Positions 18,358 to 27,219 of a stretch of 64,000 bases of DNA are shown here, one piece after another. The position numbers and the translations under genes were made by a program. Where the stretch lies: the NCBI RefSeq assembly GCF_029868625.1, contig NZ_JARWOJ010000377.1, forward strand, positions 41,086 to 105,085, written 5' to 3'. Each line of letters begins with the position of its first letter. The first letter of the stretch is position 1. The notes below the pieces were generated by a model. That model saw nothing but the letters and a program-made list of their open reading frames with translations. It had not been told where the DNA came from and made no database searches. This DNA is from Nocardia neocaledoniensis. GTDB taxonomy: Bacteria > Actinomycetota > Actinomycetes > Mycobacteriales > Mycobacteriaceae.

Positions 18358-18987
18358 ATGGCAGAGCGCGGCCGCCCCCGCGGCTTCGACCGTGACCTCG
18401 CCCTGCGGCGGGCGATGGAGGTGTTCTGGGAACGCGGCTACGACGGCGCGTCGATGAGTGATCTCACCACCGCCATGGGCATCAACACCCCTAGCCTCTA
18501 CGCCGCGTTCGGCGACAAGGAGGCCCTGTTCCGGGCCGCCATCGAGCTCTACGGCCGCACCGAGGGCTCCCACACGGCGCGGGCGCTACGCGAGGAACCC
18601 ACGGCCTACGCCGCGATCGAGGCGATGCTGCGCGACAACATCGGCGTCTACACCGACCCCGACCTCCCGCACGGCTGCATGGTCGTGCTGGCGGGCGCGA
18701 CCTACACGACCCGCACGGCCTCGGTCCGCGACTTCCTCGTGGAGGCCCGCCGCCACACCACCGCCGACATCCGGGCCCGGCTCGACCGGGGCGTGCGCGA
18801 GGGCGACCTGAAACCCGGCACCGATACGGCAGCGCTGGCCGCGCTGTTCAGCACCGTCCTGTTCGGCCTGTCGATCCAGGCCAGGGACGGCGTCGGCCAC
18901 GCCGAACTCCGCGCCGCCGTCGACAGCGCGCTGGAGATTCTCGCGCCGTCGGTGACAGGCACGAGCGCGCGCATCTCCCACGACTGA
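18358..18987 (+). CDS. TetR-family regulator
   Basis: 209 aa repressor. It begins ERGRPRGFDRDLALRRAMEV and has its helix-turn-helix at about 30-60 (ASMSDLTTAMGINTPSLYAA). The C-terminal domain resembles those regulating short-chain dehydrogenases. AAAGGG precedes ATG 18358 by six bases and the last palindromic operator lies just upstream, implying autoregulation. Divergent from the SDR gene. Confidence 0.9.
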   Translation: MAERGRPRGFDRDLALRRAMEVFWERGYDGASMSDLTTAMGINTPSLYAAFGDKEALFRAAIELYGRTEGSHTARALREEPTAYAAIEAMLRDNIGVYTDPDLPHGCMVVLAGATYTTRTASVRDFLVEARRHTTADIRARLDRGVREGDLKPGTDTAALAALFSTVLFGLSIQARDGVGHAELRAAVDSALEILAPSVTGTSARISHD

Positions 18988-19038
18988 CGACGAACCGGTC
19001 GCGTCCATCGGACGGGCGCGGCGAGGATCGTCGCGGAC

Positions 19039-19054
19039 GGCTGTCCGGACAGCC
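19039..19054. terminator. perfect 16-base palindrome between convergent genes
   Basis: GGCTGTCCGGACAGCC lies between the convergent tetR and helicase genes, 52 bases after the tetR stop. It could be a terminator stem or a protein site; it has no loop or T tract, so the role is uncertain. Confidence 0.3.
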
Positions 19055-19058
19055 CGCC

Positions 19059-20825
19059 CTACTGGCGGCGCAGGGCCGCGATGCGCTCGCTCAGCTGGTC
19101 GGCGGTCGCCAGCGCGGTGGGCGGGCCACCGCATTCCCTGCGCAGCTCGCCGTGGATCACGCCGTGCGGCTTGCCCGTGCGGTGGTGGTGCATGGCGACC
19201 AGGCTGTTGAGTTCGCGGCGCAGCTCACCGAGCTTGTCCGAGGTGGCGATACGTTCGGCGACTGCGGCGGGAGCCGGCGCGGTCTCCTGCGCGCTGCGGT
19301 CGGCGAGTTGACGGGTCTGGCGTTCCCGCAGCAACGCCCGCATCTGGTCGGCGTCGAGCAGACCCGGGATGCCCAGGTAGTCGGCCTCCTCGTCGCTCCC
19401 GGCGAATGTGGCGGTGCCGAAGGAGGAGCCGTCATAGATCACCTGGTCGAGCTCGGCGTCAGCGGCCAGCGCGACGAAGGACTTCTCCTCCTCACCCGGC
19501 TCGTCCTTGGTCTTGTTCGCGTCGATCAGCAGTTCGTCGTCGAGCGCGTTCTTCTCGCGGTGCGGCTTGCCGATGACGTGATCGCGCTGCAATTCCAGCT
19601 GAGCGGCCAGATCGAGCAGCACCGGCACCGAGGGCAGGAACACACTCGCGGTCTCCTCCGGCCTGCGCGCACGCACGAAACGGCCGATGGCCTGGGCGAA
19701 GTACAGCGGCGTCGACGCACTCGTCGCGTAGACGCCGACCGCGAGCCGCGGCACGTCCACGCCCTCGGACACCATGCGCACCGCGACCATCCACGGCTGG
19801 GTGCCCTCGGCGAACTCGCCGATCCGGCTCGAGGACTGCGGATCGTCGGAGAGCACCACGGCGGGCTTCTCCCCCGAGATGTGTTCCAGCAGTTCGGCGT
19901 AGTCGCGGGCGCGTTCCTGGTCGGTGGCGATCACCAGGCCGCCCGCGTCGGGAATGCCGGAGGCGCGCAGCTGCCGCAGCCGGACGTCGGCGGCGCGCAG
20001 CACGGCGGAGATCCAGTCACCCGCCGGATCGAGCGCGGTGCGCCAGGCGCGGGCGGTCTGTTCGGCGTTGAGTGGTTCGCCGAGCCTGGCGGTGTGTTCC
20101 TCGCCCGCGCTGTCGCGCCAGTGCGCGTCACCGGAGTAGGCCAGGAAGACCACCGGGCGCACGACGCCGTCGGCGAGGGCGTCGGCATAGCCGTAGGAGT
20201 GATCGGCGCGCGAACGCGGGAAGCCCGCTTCGTCGGGTTCGTAGGTGACGAACGGGATCTTCGAATCATCGCTGCGGAACGGGGTTCCGGTGAGGGCGAG
20301 GCGGCGGGTGGCGTCACCGAAGGCCTCCTCGGTGGCCTCACCCCAGCTCTTCGCGTCACCGGCGTGGTGGATCTCGTCGAGGATCACCAGGGTGCGGCGA
20401 TTCTCGGTGCGCACGCGATGCCGGGTGGGGTGGGCCGCGACCTGCGCGTAGGTCACCACCACGCCGTGATAGTCGCCCGAGGTGCCACCGGTGGAATTGG
20501 AGAAACGGGAATCGAGCTGGATGCCCGAGCGGGCGGCCGAGGCGGCCCACTGGTGCTTCAGGTGCTCGGTGGGCGCGACCACGGTGATCTGATCGACCGT
20601 GCGGTCGGCCAGCAACTCCGCGGCAACGCGCAGCGCGAAGGTGGTCTTGCCGGCACCCGGCGTCGCGACGGCGAGGAAGTCGCGTGGCTTGGTGGCCAGG
20701 TATTTCGTCAGGGCTCGGCGCTGCCAGGCGCGCAGGGTTCCCCCCGACACACCCCCCGCCGCCGAATCGCCCGGTGTACCCGCATCCTTCGCCGCAGCGG
20801 CGCCACCCGACCCAGTCACGCACAC
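19059..20825 (-). CDS. superfamily 2 DEAD/DEAH-box helicase
   Basis: 588 aa helicase with type III restriction/XPB-like core. Walker A is ATPGAGKTTFALRV (about 56-69), motif II is ILDEIHHAGDAKSW (DEIH) at about 150, motif III LALTGTPFRSD, and motif VI QAIGRFVRARRPE at about 370. A C-terminal region of about 180 residues is not recognised. There is no nuclease domain or adjacent methylase, so a DNA repair or general role is more likely than restriction. The start is GTG 20825. Confidence 0.87.
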   Translation of the reverse strand: MCVTGSGGAAAAKDAGTPGDSAAGGVSGGTLRAWQRRALTKYLATKPRDFLAVATPGAGKTTFALRVAAELLADRTVDQITVVAPTEHLKHQWAASAARSGIQLDSRFSNSTGGTSGDYHGVVVTYAQVAAHPTRHRVRTENRRTLVILDEIHHAGDAKSWGEATEEAFGDATRRLALTGTPFRSDDSKIPFVTYEPDEAGFPRSRADHSYGYADALADGVVRPVVFLAYSGDAHWRDSAGEEHTARLGEPLNAEQTARAWRTALDPAGDWISAVLRAADVRLRQLRASGIPDAGGLVIATDQERARDYAELLEHISGEKPAVVLSDDPQSSSRIGEFAEGTQPWMVAVRMVSEGVDVPRLAVGVYATSASTPLYFAQAIGRFVRARRPEETASVFLPSVPVLLDLAAQLELQRDHVIGKPHREKNALDDELLIDANKTKDEPGEEEKSFVALAADAELDQVIYDGSSFGTATFAGSDEEADYLGIPGLLDADQMRALLRERQTRQLADRSAQETAPAPAAVAERIATSDKLGELRRELNSLVAMHHHRTGKPHGVIHGELRRECGGPPTALATADQLSERIAALRRQ

Positions 20826-20985
20826 GACCCTAGCCGCCCGGTACGGCGTGTCGCCAAACCGACGCGGGGTGCGCGACCGGCATCACAACCGCGTCCGAGG
20901 TCACCGGCCATTTACCTGTTACCCGCCGACACGATGCCCGGCCCGTCCCCCATCGTCGGGATTCGTGCGGGATGCTGGACACGAC

Positions 20986-22113
20986 ATGAGCAACGACCAG
21001 GTCCGGGCAGCCGATGCGGCGCACCCACCGCGGACGCACGAGTCCGGCGGTGCGACGGCGCTGCCCCTCGACGATTCCGGAGTCGCCGGGCAACGCCCCC
21101 GCGAACACCGCTGGTGGGTGCGCTGGCTGGTGACGGCGTGGCGGCTCGTGGTCCGGGTGTCGGTCAAGGCCTGGAACGACTCGATCTTCGCCAAGTCGGC
21201 GGCGGCCGCATTCTGGCAGACCCTGTCGCTGGCGCCGCTGCTGCTCGGGCTGCTCGGCAGCCTCGGCTATGTGGGCGGGCTGTTCGGGCCGGACACCGTA
21301 CAGATCGTGGAGGCGAAGATCATCGCCTTCAGCCGCGATTTCTTCAGTCCGTCGGTGGTCACCGACCTGATCGAACCGACCGTGGACGACGTGCTCGGCC
21401 GCGGGCGCGGCGCGGTGGTGTCGGTCGGTTTCGTGCTGTCGCTGTGGGCGGGTTCCTCGGCGATGGCGACCTTCGTCGACGCGATCACCGAGGCCCACGA
21501 CCAGCAGGATGCCCGGCACCCGGTCTGGCAGCGGATCTTCGCGCTGCTGCTGTACGTGCAGTTCCTGGTGGCGGCGGTGCTGATCCTGCCGGTGATCGCG
21601 CTGGGTCCCACCCGGATCGGGCGGGTGCTCCCCGACGCCTGGCGCGAGCCCGGGCTGCGCCTGATCGACACCTTCTACTACCCGATCGTCGGCCTGCTGC
21701 TGATCGTCGGCCTCACCACGCTGTACAAGCTGGCGCTGCACAAGTCGCTGCCGTGGCACCGGCTGTTCGGCGGCGCGCTGGTCGCCGGGGTGTTCTTCAT
21801 GGGCGCCAGCGACCTGCTGCGGCGGTACCTGTCCTGGATCACCGCGACCGGCGTCAGCTACGGCGCGCTCGCCACCCCGATCGCGTTTCTGCTGTTCACC
21901 TATTTCCTCGGCTTCGCGCTGATTCTCGGCGCGGAGTTCAACGCCGCGGTGCAGGAGTTCTGGCCCGCGCGGGCGACGCGGATGGAGCAGGTGAAGGAGT
22001 GGCTGAGCAGCCAGGTCCGCGGTGACGACGAGGAGCGTGCGGGGACCGCCGACGCCGCCGGGGCGGCGCCGGTCACCGAGGCGGCTCAGTCGCCCTTGCG
22101 CAAACCGTCGTAG
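20986..22113 (+). CDS. YihY/BrkB family inner-membrane protein
   Basis: 375 aa polytopic membrane protein at the Rv2707 position. A polar N-terminus of about 45 residues leads to AWNDSIFAKSAAAAFWQTLS, then about six helices. The family signature DALRRYLSWI-like segment (ASDLLRRYLSWITATGVSYG) and a late FTYFLGFALILGAEFNA match YihY. Despite the older name it is not ribonuclease BN; its role is unknown. ATG 20986 was chosen at the first residue of the polar tail. Its 3' end overlaps the convergent DUF3039 gene by 28 bases. Confidence 0.88.
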   Translation: MSNDQVRAADAAHPPRTHESGGATALPLDDSGVAGQRPREHRWWVRWLVTAWRLVVRVSVKAWNDSIFAKSAAAAFWQTLSLAPLLLGLLGSLGYVGGLFGPDTVQIVEAKIIAFSRDFFSPSVVTDLIEPTVDDVLGRGRGAVVSVGFVLSLWAGSSAMATFVDAITEAHDQQDARHPVWQRIFALLLYVQFLVAAVLILPVIALGPTRIGRVLPDAWREPGLRLIDTFYYPIVGLLLIVGLTTLYKLALHKSLPWHRLFGGALVAGVFFMGASDLLRRYLSWITATGVSYGALATPIAFLLFTYFLGFALILGAEFNAAVQEFWPARATRMEQVKEWLSSQVRGDDEERAGTADAAGAAPVTEAAQSPLRKPS

Positions 22114-22331
22114 ATCTTCTTGCAGTCCGGGCACACGGGCGAGCCGGGCTTGGGCGAGCGCGTCACCGGGAAGACCTCACCGCACAGCGCGACGACCATC
22201 GTGCCCATCACGGCACTCTCGGCGATCCGGTCCTTCTTCACGTAGTGGAAGAACTTGGGGACGTCGTCGCCGGTCGTCTCGTCGGTCGTGGTGTCCGGGC
22301 GTACCAGAGTGTCTGTACTCACGCCATCCAT
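22086..22331 (-). CDS. DUF3039 small protein
   Basis: About 81 aa. The family signature is a CxxC pair near the end (VCPDCKKIYDGL) and an upstream single cysteine in VVALCGEVFPVTRSP, with FFHYVKKDRIAESAV before it. It probably binds zinc; function unknown. ATG 22331 and GTG 22322 are both possible starts. The gene overlaps the convergent brkB gene end. Confidence 0.85.
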   Translation of the reverse strand: MDGVSTDTLVRPDTTTDETTGDDVPKFFHYVKKDRIAESAVMGTMVVALCGEVFPVTRSPKPGSPVCPDCKKIYDGLRKGD

Positions 22332-22406
22332 GATGCCGCATCCGGCGGGTGCGGCGCTGACCAGCCGCGTGTGCGCTCGACGACGGCGAGTGGAAGACTC
22401 GGAGGT

Positions 22407-22823
22407 ATGCAGTCCTACGGCGAGCCCTCCGGCGCCGACGAGCCGACACCGGACCCGGAGGTGACGATGCCCGCCGCGCCCACCTCGCGCGGCTATTTCC
22501 CCGGCGCCGACGCCAAACATCCCGTGCTGATCACCGAGGCCGCGCCCTCGCTCGACGAGCAGCACCGCGCCAGGGTGCGCCGCTACACGTTCATCATGGC
22601 CTTCCGCATCCCCTGCCTGATCCTGGCCGCGGTCGCCTACAGCATGTTCGAGAATCCCCTGCTGTCGATCCTGATCATCGTGGCCTCGGTGCCGCTGCCG
22701 TGGATCGCGGTGCTCATCGCCAACGACCGGCCCCCGCGCACCAAGGACGAACCGAGCCGCTGGGACGGGCGCCGCAACCAGGCCGCCCTCGACTCACGTC
22801 CGCACAAGGCCATCGACGGCTGA
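22407..22823 (+). CDS. DUF3099 membrane protein
   Basis: 138 aa protein with two adjacent membrane helices (about 70-88, FRIPCLILAAVAYSMF, and 92-112, LLSILIIVASVPLPWIAVLI) after a polar N-terminus that contains HPVLITEAAPSLDEQHRARV. The length and two-helix layout with a basic tail match DUF3099, an actinobacterial family of unknown role. GGAGG lies directly ahead of ATG 22407. The last 30 bases overlap the convergent MFS gene. Confidence 0.83.
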   Translation: MQSYGEPSGADEPTPDPEVTMPAAPTSRGYFPGADAKHPVLITEAAPSLDEQHRARVRRYTFIMAFRIPCLILAAVAYSMFENPLLSILIIVASVPLPWIAVLIANDRPPRTKDEPSRWDGRRNQAALDSRPHKAIDG

Positions 22824-24158
22824 CCGGGCCGGCCTGCGCACCAGCACCGACATCACCGCCGCGATCCCGCACAGCCCGCCCGCCACGTACCAGGCCAGGT
22901 CGTAGGAGCCCTGCAGATCGCGGATGAGCCCCGCCCCGGTGGCCGCGATCGCCGCGCCGACCTGGTGGGCCGCGAAGACCCAGCCGAACGCGATCGGGCC
23001 GTCGGCGCCGAACAGTTCCCGGCACAGCAGCACCGTGGGCGGCACCGTCGCGATCCAGTCCAGCCCGTAGAAGACGATGAACACCCACATGCTCGGCTCG
23101 GCGTGCGGGGCGAGCAGCGACGGCAGGATCAGCAGCGACAGTCCACGCAGCGAGTAGTAGCCGAGCAGCAGGTAACGCGGATCGACCCGGTCCGAGAGCC
23201 AGCCGGAGGCGATCGTGCCCGCCACGTCGAAGACCCCGATCAGGGCCAGCAGTCCCGCCGCGGTGGTCGGCGGCATGCCGTGATCGTGGGCCGCGCTTAC
23301 GAAATGGGTGCCGACCAGCCCGTTGGTCGACGCGCCGCACACCGCGAAACCGCCCGCCAGCAGCCAGAATCCCGGCCTGCGCGCCGCGTCGGCCAGCACC
23401 CGCAGCGCCCGGCCCGCGCCACCGGTGCTCGGCACGCGCAGGCCCGCTTCGGACCCGGGCGGTGCGCCGTAGGCACCGACACCCGCGTCGCTGGGGTAGT
23501 CGCGCACGAACAGCCACACCAGCGGCACCACCGCCAGCGCGACACCGGACACGATCAGCGACGGCACCCGCCAGCCGTGCTCGTGCGCCAGCATCGACAC
23601 CAGCGGCAGGAAGATCAGCTGCCCGGTCGCGCCCGCCGCGGTGAGCACGCCGGTGACCAGGCCGCGGCTGCGCACGAACCAGCGGCCGGTGATGGTGGCG
23701 ACGAACGGCATCGACATCGACCCGACGCCCACCCCGACCAGCAGCCCCCAGGTCGCCACCAGCTGCCAGGCCTGGGTCATGAACACGGTGAGCCCGCTGC
23801 CGGCGGCGATCAGCACCAGCGCGGCGCAGACCACCCGGCGGATGCCGAAGCGATCCATCAGGGCCGCCGCGAACGGCGAGATCAGGCCGTACAGGAGCAT
23901 GTTCAGCGAGACGGCCGTCGAGATGGTGGCGTGGGACCAGCCGAACTCCGCGTGCAACGGGTCGATCAGCACGCTGGGGACCGAGCGGAACGCCGCGGCA
24001 CCGAGCAGGGCGACGAAGCCGACGCCCGCGACGATCCAGGCGGGGTGCAGGCGGGTCCGGTCCGGGGTCGCGGGCTCGTCCGTGGGCTCCGGAATCGTGG
24101 TCCCGGGATCGACCGGCTCGTCACCGGGCAGGCTCGAAGGGGCGCGCAAGTCGGTCAT
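22794..24158 (-). CDS. MFS transporter (monocarboxylate/oxalate-formate type)
   Basis: 454 aa carrier with 12 predicted helices. After a 45-residue polar N-terminus come a first helix (AWIVAGVGFVALLGAAAFRS), the loop MDRFGIRRVV between helices 2 and 3, and a GWLSDRVDPRYLL copy of the same motif in the second half. The fold of the first helices (LHAEFGWSHATISTAVSLN) is typical of MCT/OFA carriers of organic acids. The longer open frame upstream lies antisense to the VOC gene and was rejected. Substrate unknown. Confidence 0.87.
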   Translation of the reverse strand: MTDLRAPSSLPGDEPVDPGTTIPEPTDEPATPDRTRLHPAWIVAGVGFVALLGAAAFRSVPSVLIDPLHAEFGWSHATISTAVSLNMLLYGLISPFAAALMDRFGIRRVVCAALVLIAAGSGLTVFMTQAWQLVATWGLLVGVGVGSMSMPFVATITGRWFVRSRGLVTGVLTAAGATGQLIFLPLVSMLAHEHGWRVPSLIVSGVALAVVPLVWLFVRDYPSDAGVGAYGAPPGSEAGLRVPSTGGAGRALRVLADAARRPGFWLLAGGFAVCGASTNGLVGTHFVSAAHDHGMPPTTAAGLLALIGVFDVAGTIASGWLSDRVDPRYLLLGYYSLRGLSLLILPSLLAPHAEPSMWVFIVFYGLDWIATVPPTVLLCRELFGADGPIAFGWVFAAHQVGAAIAATGAGLIRDLQGSYDLAWYVAGGLCGIAAVMSVLVRRPARSAVDGLVRT

Positions 24159-24572
24159 CGGAGTAGCGTCCCGGATCCACCACCGGGTGATCGAGTGGCC
24201 GTGATGCCATCTTTCATCGATATCCTGCCAATCTGCGCGGATGTCACGCCGGATGTGTCCCCGGCGGTCCGCCCGGCGCGCACGAGCGGGGCGGTGGACC
24301 CGTCGAACGGAACCGTTCGGTGCCGCGACGCGGTGCGACCAGCGGGCGGATCGGCGCATCGAGACGCTGATCGACCTCGGCACCACCACCGGCGTCGGCA
24401 CGGAAACGGGTCGACAGCACGGGGCACCGTGACCTAGCGTTCGTTGGGGCGCGCCCTCGCGCACGACGCCGACGGGCGCCGGGCAGCGCGGAAAACGCTG
24501 TGCGCGTGCGCACTTCGATCGAGGACGGCGCCGCGTGGCGAGAACCGACTCGTCCCGCCGATGGGAGGCAAG
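24159..24572. other. 414-base divergent intergenic region
   Basis: Lies between the MFS carrier and the VOC gene. No gene, RNA or clear operator was found. Open frames crossing it are arginine- and serine-rich shadows. Confidence 0.45.
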
Positions 24573-25319
24573 ATGATTCGCTGGATGTGGGCTTTCCTGG
24601 ATCGGCCCGCCGACCTGTTCGACGACAGCGTGCGATTCTGGGCGACCGTGACCGGCTCGACGGTGTCGCCGCCGCGCGGCGAGCACGGCGAATTCGTCAC
24701 GCTGCAGCCCGCTTCCGGCCCGGCCTGGGTGAAGATGCAGGCCGTCGGGGACCACGGCGGCATCCACCTCGACCTCGATGTCGACGACATCTCCGCCGCC
24801 GTCATCGGCGCCACCGCGCTCGGCGCCCGTGTCCGTACCACGGCGCCGGACTACACGGTGCTGGAAACGCCCGCCGGACAGACCTTCTGCTTCACTCCGT
24901 ACCGGCGCGACAGCGGCGATCCGGTCACCGTGCACACCGCGCCCGACGGGACCCGCACCCGCCTGGACCAGATCTGCCTCGACCTGTCCGCCGCGGACCT
25001 GGGTGTCGACACGGCGTTCTGGCGGGCCGTCACCGGCTGGACGACGCTGCAGACCCGGCGCCCCGAGTTCGCCCGCCTGCGCGGCGACGGCGAACCCCTC
25101 CAGTTCCTGCTGCAACGGCTCGACGAGCCCCGTCCCGCGAGCGCGCACGTCGACCTGGCCTCCACCGACATCGCCGCCACCGCCGCCTGGCACGAATCCC
25201 TCGGCGCCACCCGCGTCACCACCGAACAGCACTGGATCGTCCTGCGCGACCCCGGCGACAGCCTCTACTGCGTCACCGCCCGCGATCCCCACACCGGGCT
25301 CCTCGCTCCGAAGCCCTGA
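24573..25319 (+). CDS. VOC-family (glyoxalase-like) two-domain protein
   Basis: 248 aa protein made of two glyoxalase/bleomycin-resistance-type halves. The first covers about 1-115 (MIRWMWAFLDRPADLFDDSV to AGQTFCFTPY) and the second about 125-240 (QICLDLSAADLGVDTAFWRA to DSLYCVTARDP). Typical metal ligands are present as His and Glu in DHGGIHLDLDV and SAHVDLASTD. ATG 24573 has GGGAGG five bases upstream; an ATG at 24561 would lack a site. The substrate is not known. Confidence 0.85.
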   Translation: MIRWMWAFLDRPADLFDDSVRFWATVTGSTVSPPRGEHGEFVTLQPASGPAWVKMQAVGDHGGIHLDLDVDDISAAVIGATALGARVRTTAPDYTVLETPAGQTFCFTPYRRDSGDPVTVHTAPDGTRTRLDQICLDLSAADLGVDTAFWRAVTGWTTLQTRRPEFARLRGDGEPLQFLLQRLDEPRPASAHVDLASTDIAATAAWHESLGATRVTTEQHWIVLRDPGDSLYCVTARDPHTGLLAPKP

Positions 25320-25532
25320 CTCCCTGGCCGCCTGTCACGCGGCTGGATCGTGTCGGCGACGCACCCCGGCCGTGTCGCCGCACACGCCCGGTCGTGCCGA
25401 CCCGTCGCCCACCTGGCCGCGGCGGCACACACCGCTGGTCGTCCACTCCCTGCGTGCCGGCACCCACGGGCCCGCGACACACAGCCCCGAGCTGGTCGTT
25501 CCGGGCCGGACCCGCCCTGGCAGAGTGATCGG

Positions 25533-27050
25533 GTGCCTACGAAGCCCACCGCCACCGGTTCCCTGCTCACCGCACTGTGCCCCGATCTGCGCACCGCGCT
25601 GACCCGGGTCGGCTACGACGCCGACACCCTGCTGGACGCGCTCGGCGCCGACGCGCACGCCGCGCTGGGCCGGTCGGAGCCGGTGCCGGTGCGCAGAGCG
25701 GCACGCGCGGCGGGCGAGCTGGGCACCCTGGTCCGGCTGCTGCTGCTCGGCGACGCACTGCCCGAGCGCGCGGTGGCGGCGGCGCTGGCGCCGGTGCGGA
25801 TCGACGACGCGCTCGCGGCGGGCCTGCTGGTGCGCGACGGCGACGAGGTCAGGGCCGCACTGGATCTGCGCCCGCTCGACACCGGGACGGGCACCCGCTG
25901 GATCCTGTCCGATCTCGACGACTCGATGCGCAGGCGCACCCTCACCGAGGACCACGTGCTCGGCGTCGGGCACGCGTCCCTGTCCCTGCTGCGGGCCACC
26001 CCGACCGAACCCGTCGGCACGGTGCTCGACCTCGGCACCGGCTGCGGCGTGCAGGCCGTGCACGCGGCGGGCTACGCGGGACGCGTCACCGCGACCGACG
26101 TCAACGCGCGGGCACTGTGGCTGGCCGAGGCCACCGCCGCGCTCAACGAACTCGACATCGAACTGCTCGAGGGCTCCTGGTTCGAACCGGTGGCGGGACG
26201 CCGGTTCGACCAGATCGTGGCCAATCCGCCGTTCGTGGTCGGCCCGGCCCGGATCGAGCACACCTATCGCGACTCCGGGCTCGCGCTCGACGGCGCCAGC
26301 GAACTGGTCATCGGACAGGCCACGGACCTGCTCGCGCCAGGTGGCACCGCCGCCATGCTCGCGGCGTGGGTGCACGTCGACGGGCAGGACTGGCGGCAGC
26401 GGGTCTCCTCCTGGCTGCCCACCCACGGCGTCGACGCCTGGGTGGTGCAGCGCGATGTCGCCGATCCCGCCCTCTACGTCGGCACCTGGCTGCGCGACGC
26501 GGGCCTGGACCCGCGCGACCCGGCGGCCCAGGAACGCGCCGACCAGTGGCTGGCGGCCTTCGACGCCGCCGACGTCGAGGGCATCGGCTTCGGCTTCGTC
26601 TACCTGCACGCCATCGACGGCCCCACCGAGCTGATGGCCGAGGACCTCACGCACGGCTTCGACGACCCGCTCGGCGGCGAGGTGGCGCCCTACTTCGCGC
26701 GCTCGGCCTGGCTGCGCGCCGTCGCCGCCGACGAGAACCTCGCCTGGAGTTCCCGGTTCGCACCGAGCCCGGCCACGGCGCTGGAGCGGGTCTACCTGCC
26801 CGGCGAGAACGGCTGGGACGAACAGGTGACGCGGCTGCATCGCGGCGACGGACCCCGCTGGCAGCACGAGGTCGACGACGCCACCGCCGCCCTGGTCGCG
26901 GGAATGCGACCGGATGGTCTGCCGTTGTACGAACTGCTCGAACTGCTGGCCCTCGCCGACGGTGCGGAGCAGGTCACCCCCGAGTTCGCCGCCGAGGCGC
27001 TGCGCGTGGTGGCCGGGTTGGTCCGCCACGGACTGGTGCGACCCGTCTGA
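25533..27050 (+). CDS. class I SAM-dependent methyltransferase (DUF7059-type N-terminus)
   Basis: 505 aa protein. The N-terminal 140 residues form a helical domain (LTALCPDLRTALTRVGYDAD). The methyltransferase domain has motif I VLDLGTGCGVQAVHAAGY at about 172 and the catalytic IVANPPFVVGP (NPPF) at about 232, the signature of N-methyltransferases acting on glutamine or adenine. A long C-terminal region follows. By this motif it resembles HemK/PrmC and RlmG-like enzymes, but the target is unknown. The start is GTG 25533 with CAGAGT six bases ahead (leaderless). Confidence 0.87.
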   Translation: MPTKPTATGSLLTALCPDLRTALTRVGYDADTLLDALGADAHAALGRSEPVPVRRAARAAGELGTLVRLLLLGDALPERAVAAALAPVRIDDALAAGLLVRDGDEVRAALDLRPLDTGTGTRWILSDLDDSMRRRTLTEDHVLGVGHASLSLLRATPTEPVGTVLDLGTGCGVQAVHAAGYAGRVTATDVNARALWLAEATAALNELDIELLEGSWFEPVAGRRFDQIVANPPFVVGPARIEHTYRDSGLALDGASELVIGQATDLLAPGGTAAMLAAWVHVDGQDWRQRVSSWLPTHGVDAWVVQRDVADPALYVGTWLRDAGLDPRDPAAQERADQWLAAFDAADVEGIGFGFVYLHAIDGPTELMAEDLTHGFDDPLGGEVAPYFARSAWLRAVAADENLAWSSRFAPSPATALERVYLPGENGWDEQVTRLHRGDGPRWQHEVDDATAALVAGMRPDGLPLYELLELLALADGAEQVTPEFAAEALRVVAGLVRHGLVRPV

Positions 27051-27158
27051 GCCGCGACGTCGGTGGTGGCCGGTTCCGATACCGCGAGCTTCTCAGGAAC
27101 TTCTCAGCCGTCGAGGTGGGAACCCGCAGCTCAGAGCGGTTTATCGCCGACCGGATCG

Positions 27159-27184
27159 GGAACTTTCTCTAAGTCGGGTCCGTT
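27159..27184 (+). promoter_or_regulatory. stress-sigma-type promoter ahead of sigB
   Basis: GGAACT (27159-27164) followed after 16 bases by CGTT (27181-27184), 35 bases before the sigB ATG. This matches the GGAAC/GTT consensus of SigE/SigH-type factors, which are known to drive sigB in mycobacteria. Assignment is by motif only. Confidence 0.55.
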
Positions 27185-27219
27185 GATCGGAGTGAGACAC
27201 CACCGACAGGAGGCAAGTC

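Noticed and set aside
19059..20825. SF2 helicase as part of a restriction or defence system
   Set aside because: No methylase, nuclease or other defence gene is adjacent; neighbours are ordinary metabolic and regulatory genes.
19152..22025. 957-codon plus-strand open frame
   Set aside because: It runs antisense to the SF2 helicase and then out of frame through brkB; no motifs.
22794..25292. 832-codon version of the MFS gene
   Set aside because: The extra N-terminal 378 codons are antisense to the VOC gene and have no likeness to transporters; ATG 24158 gives a normal MFS length.
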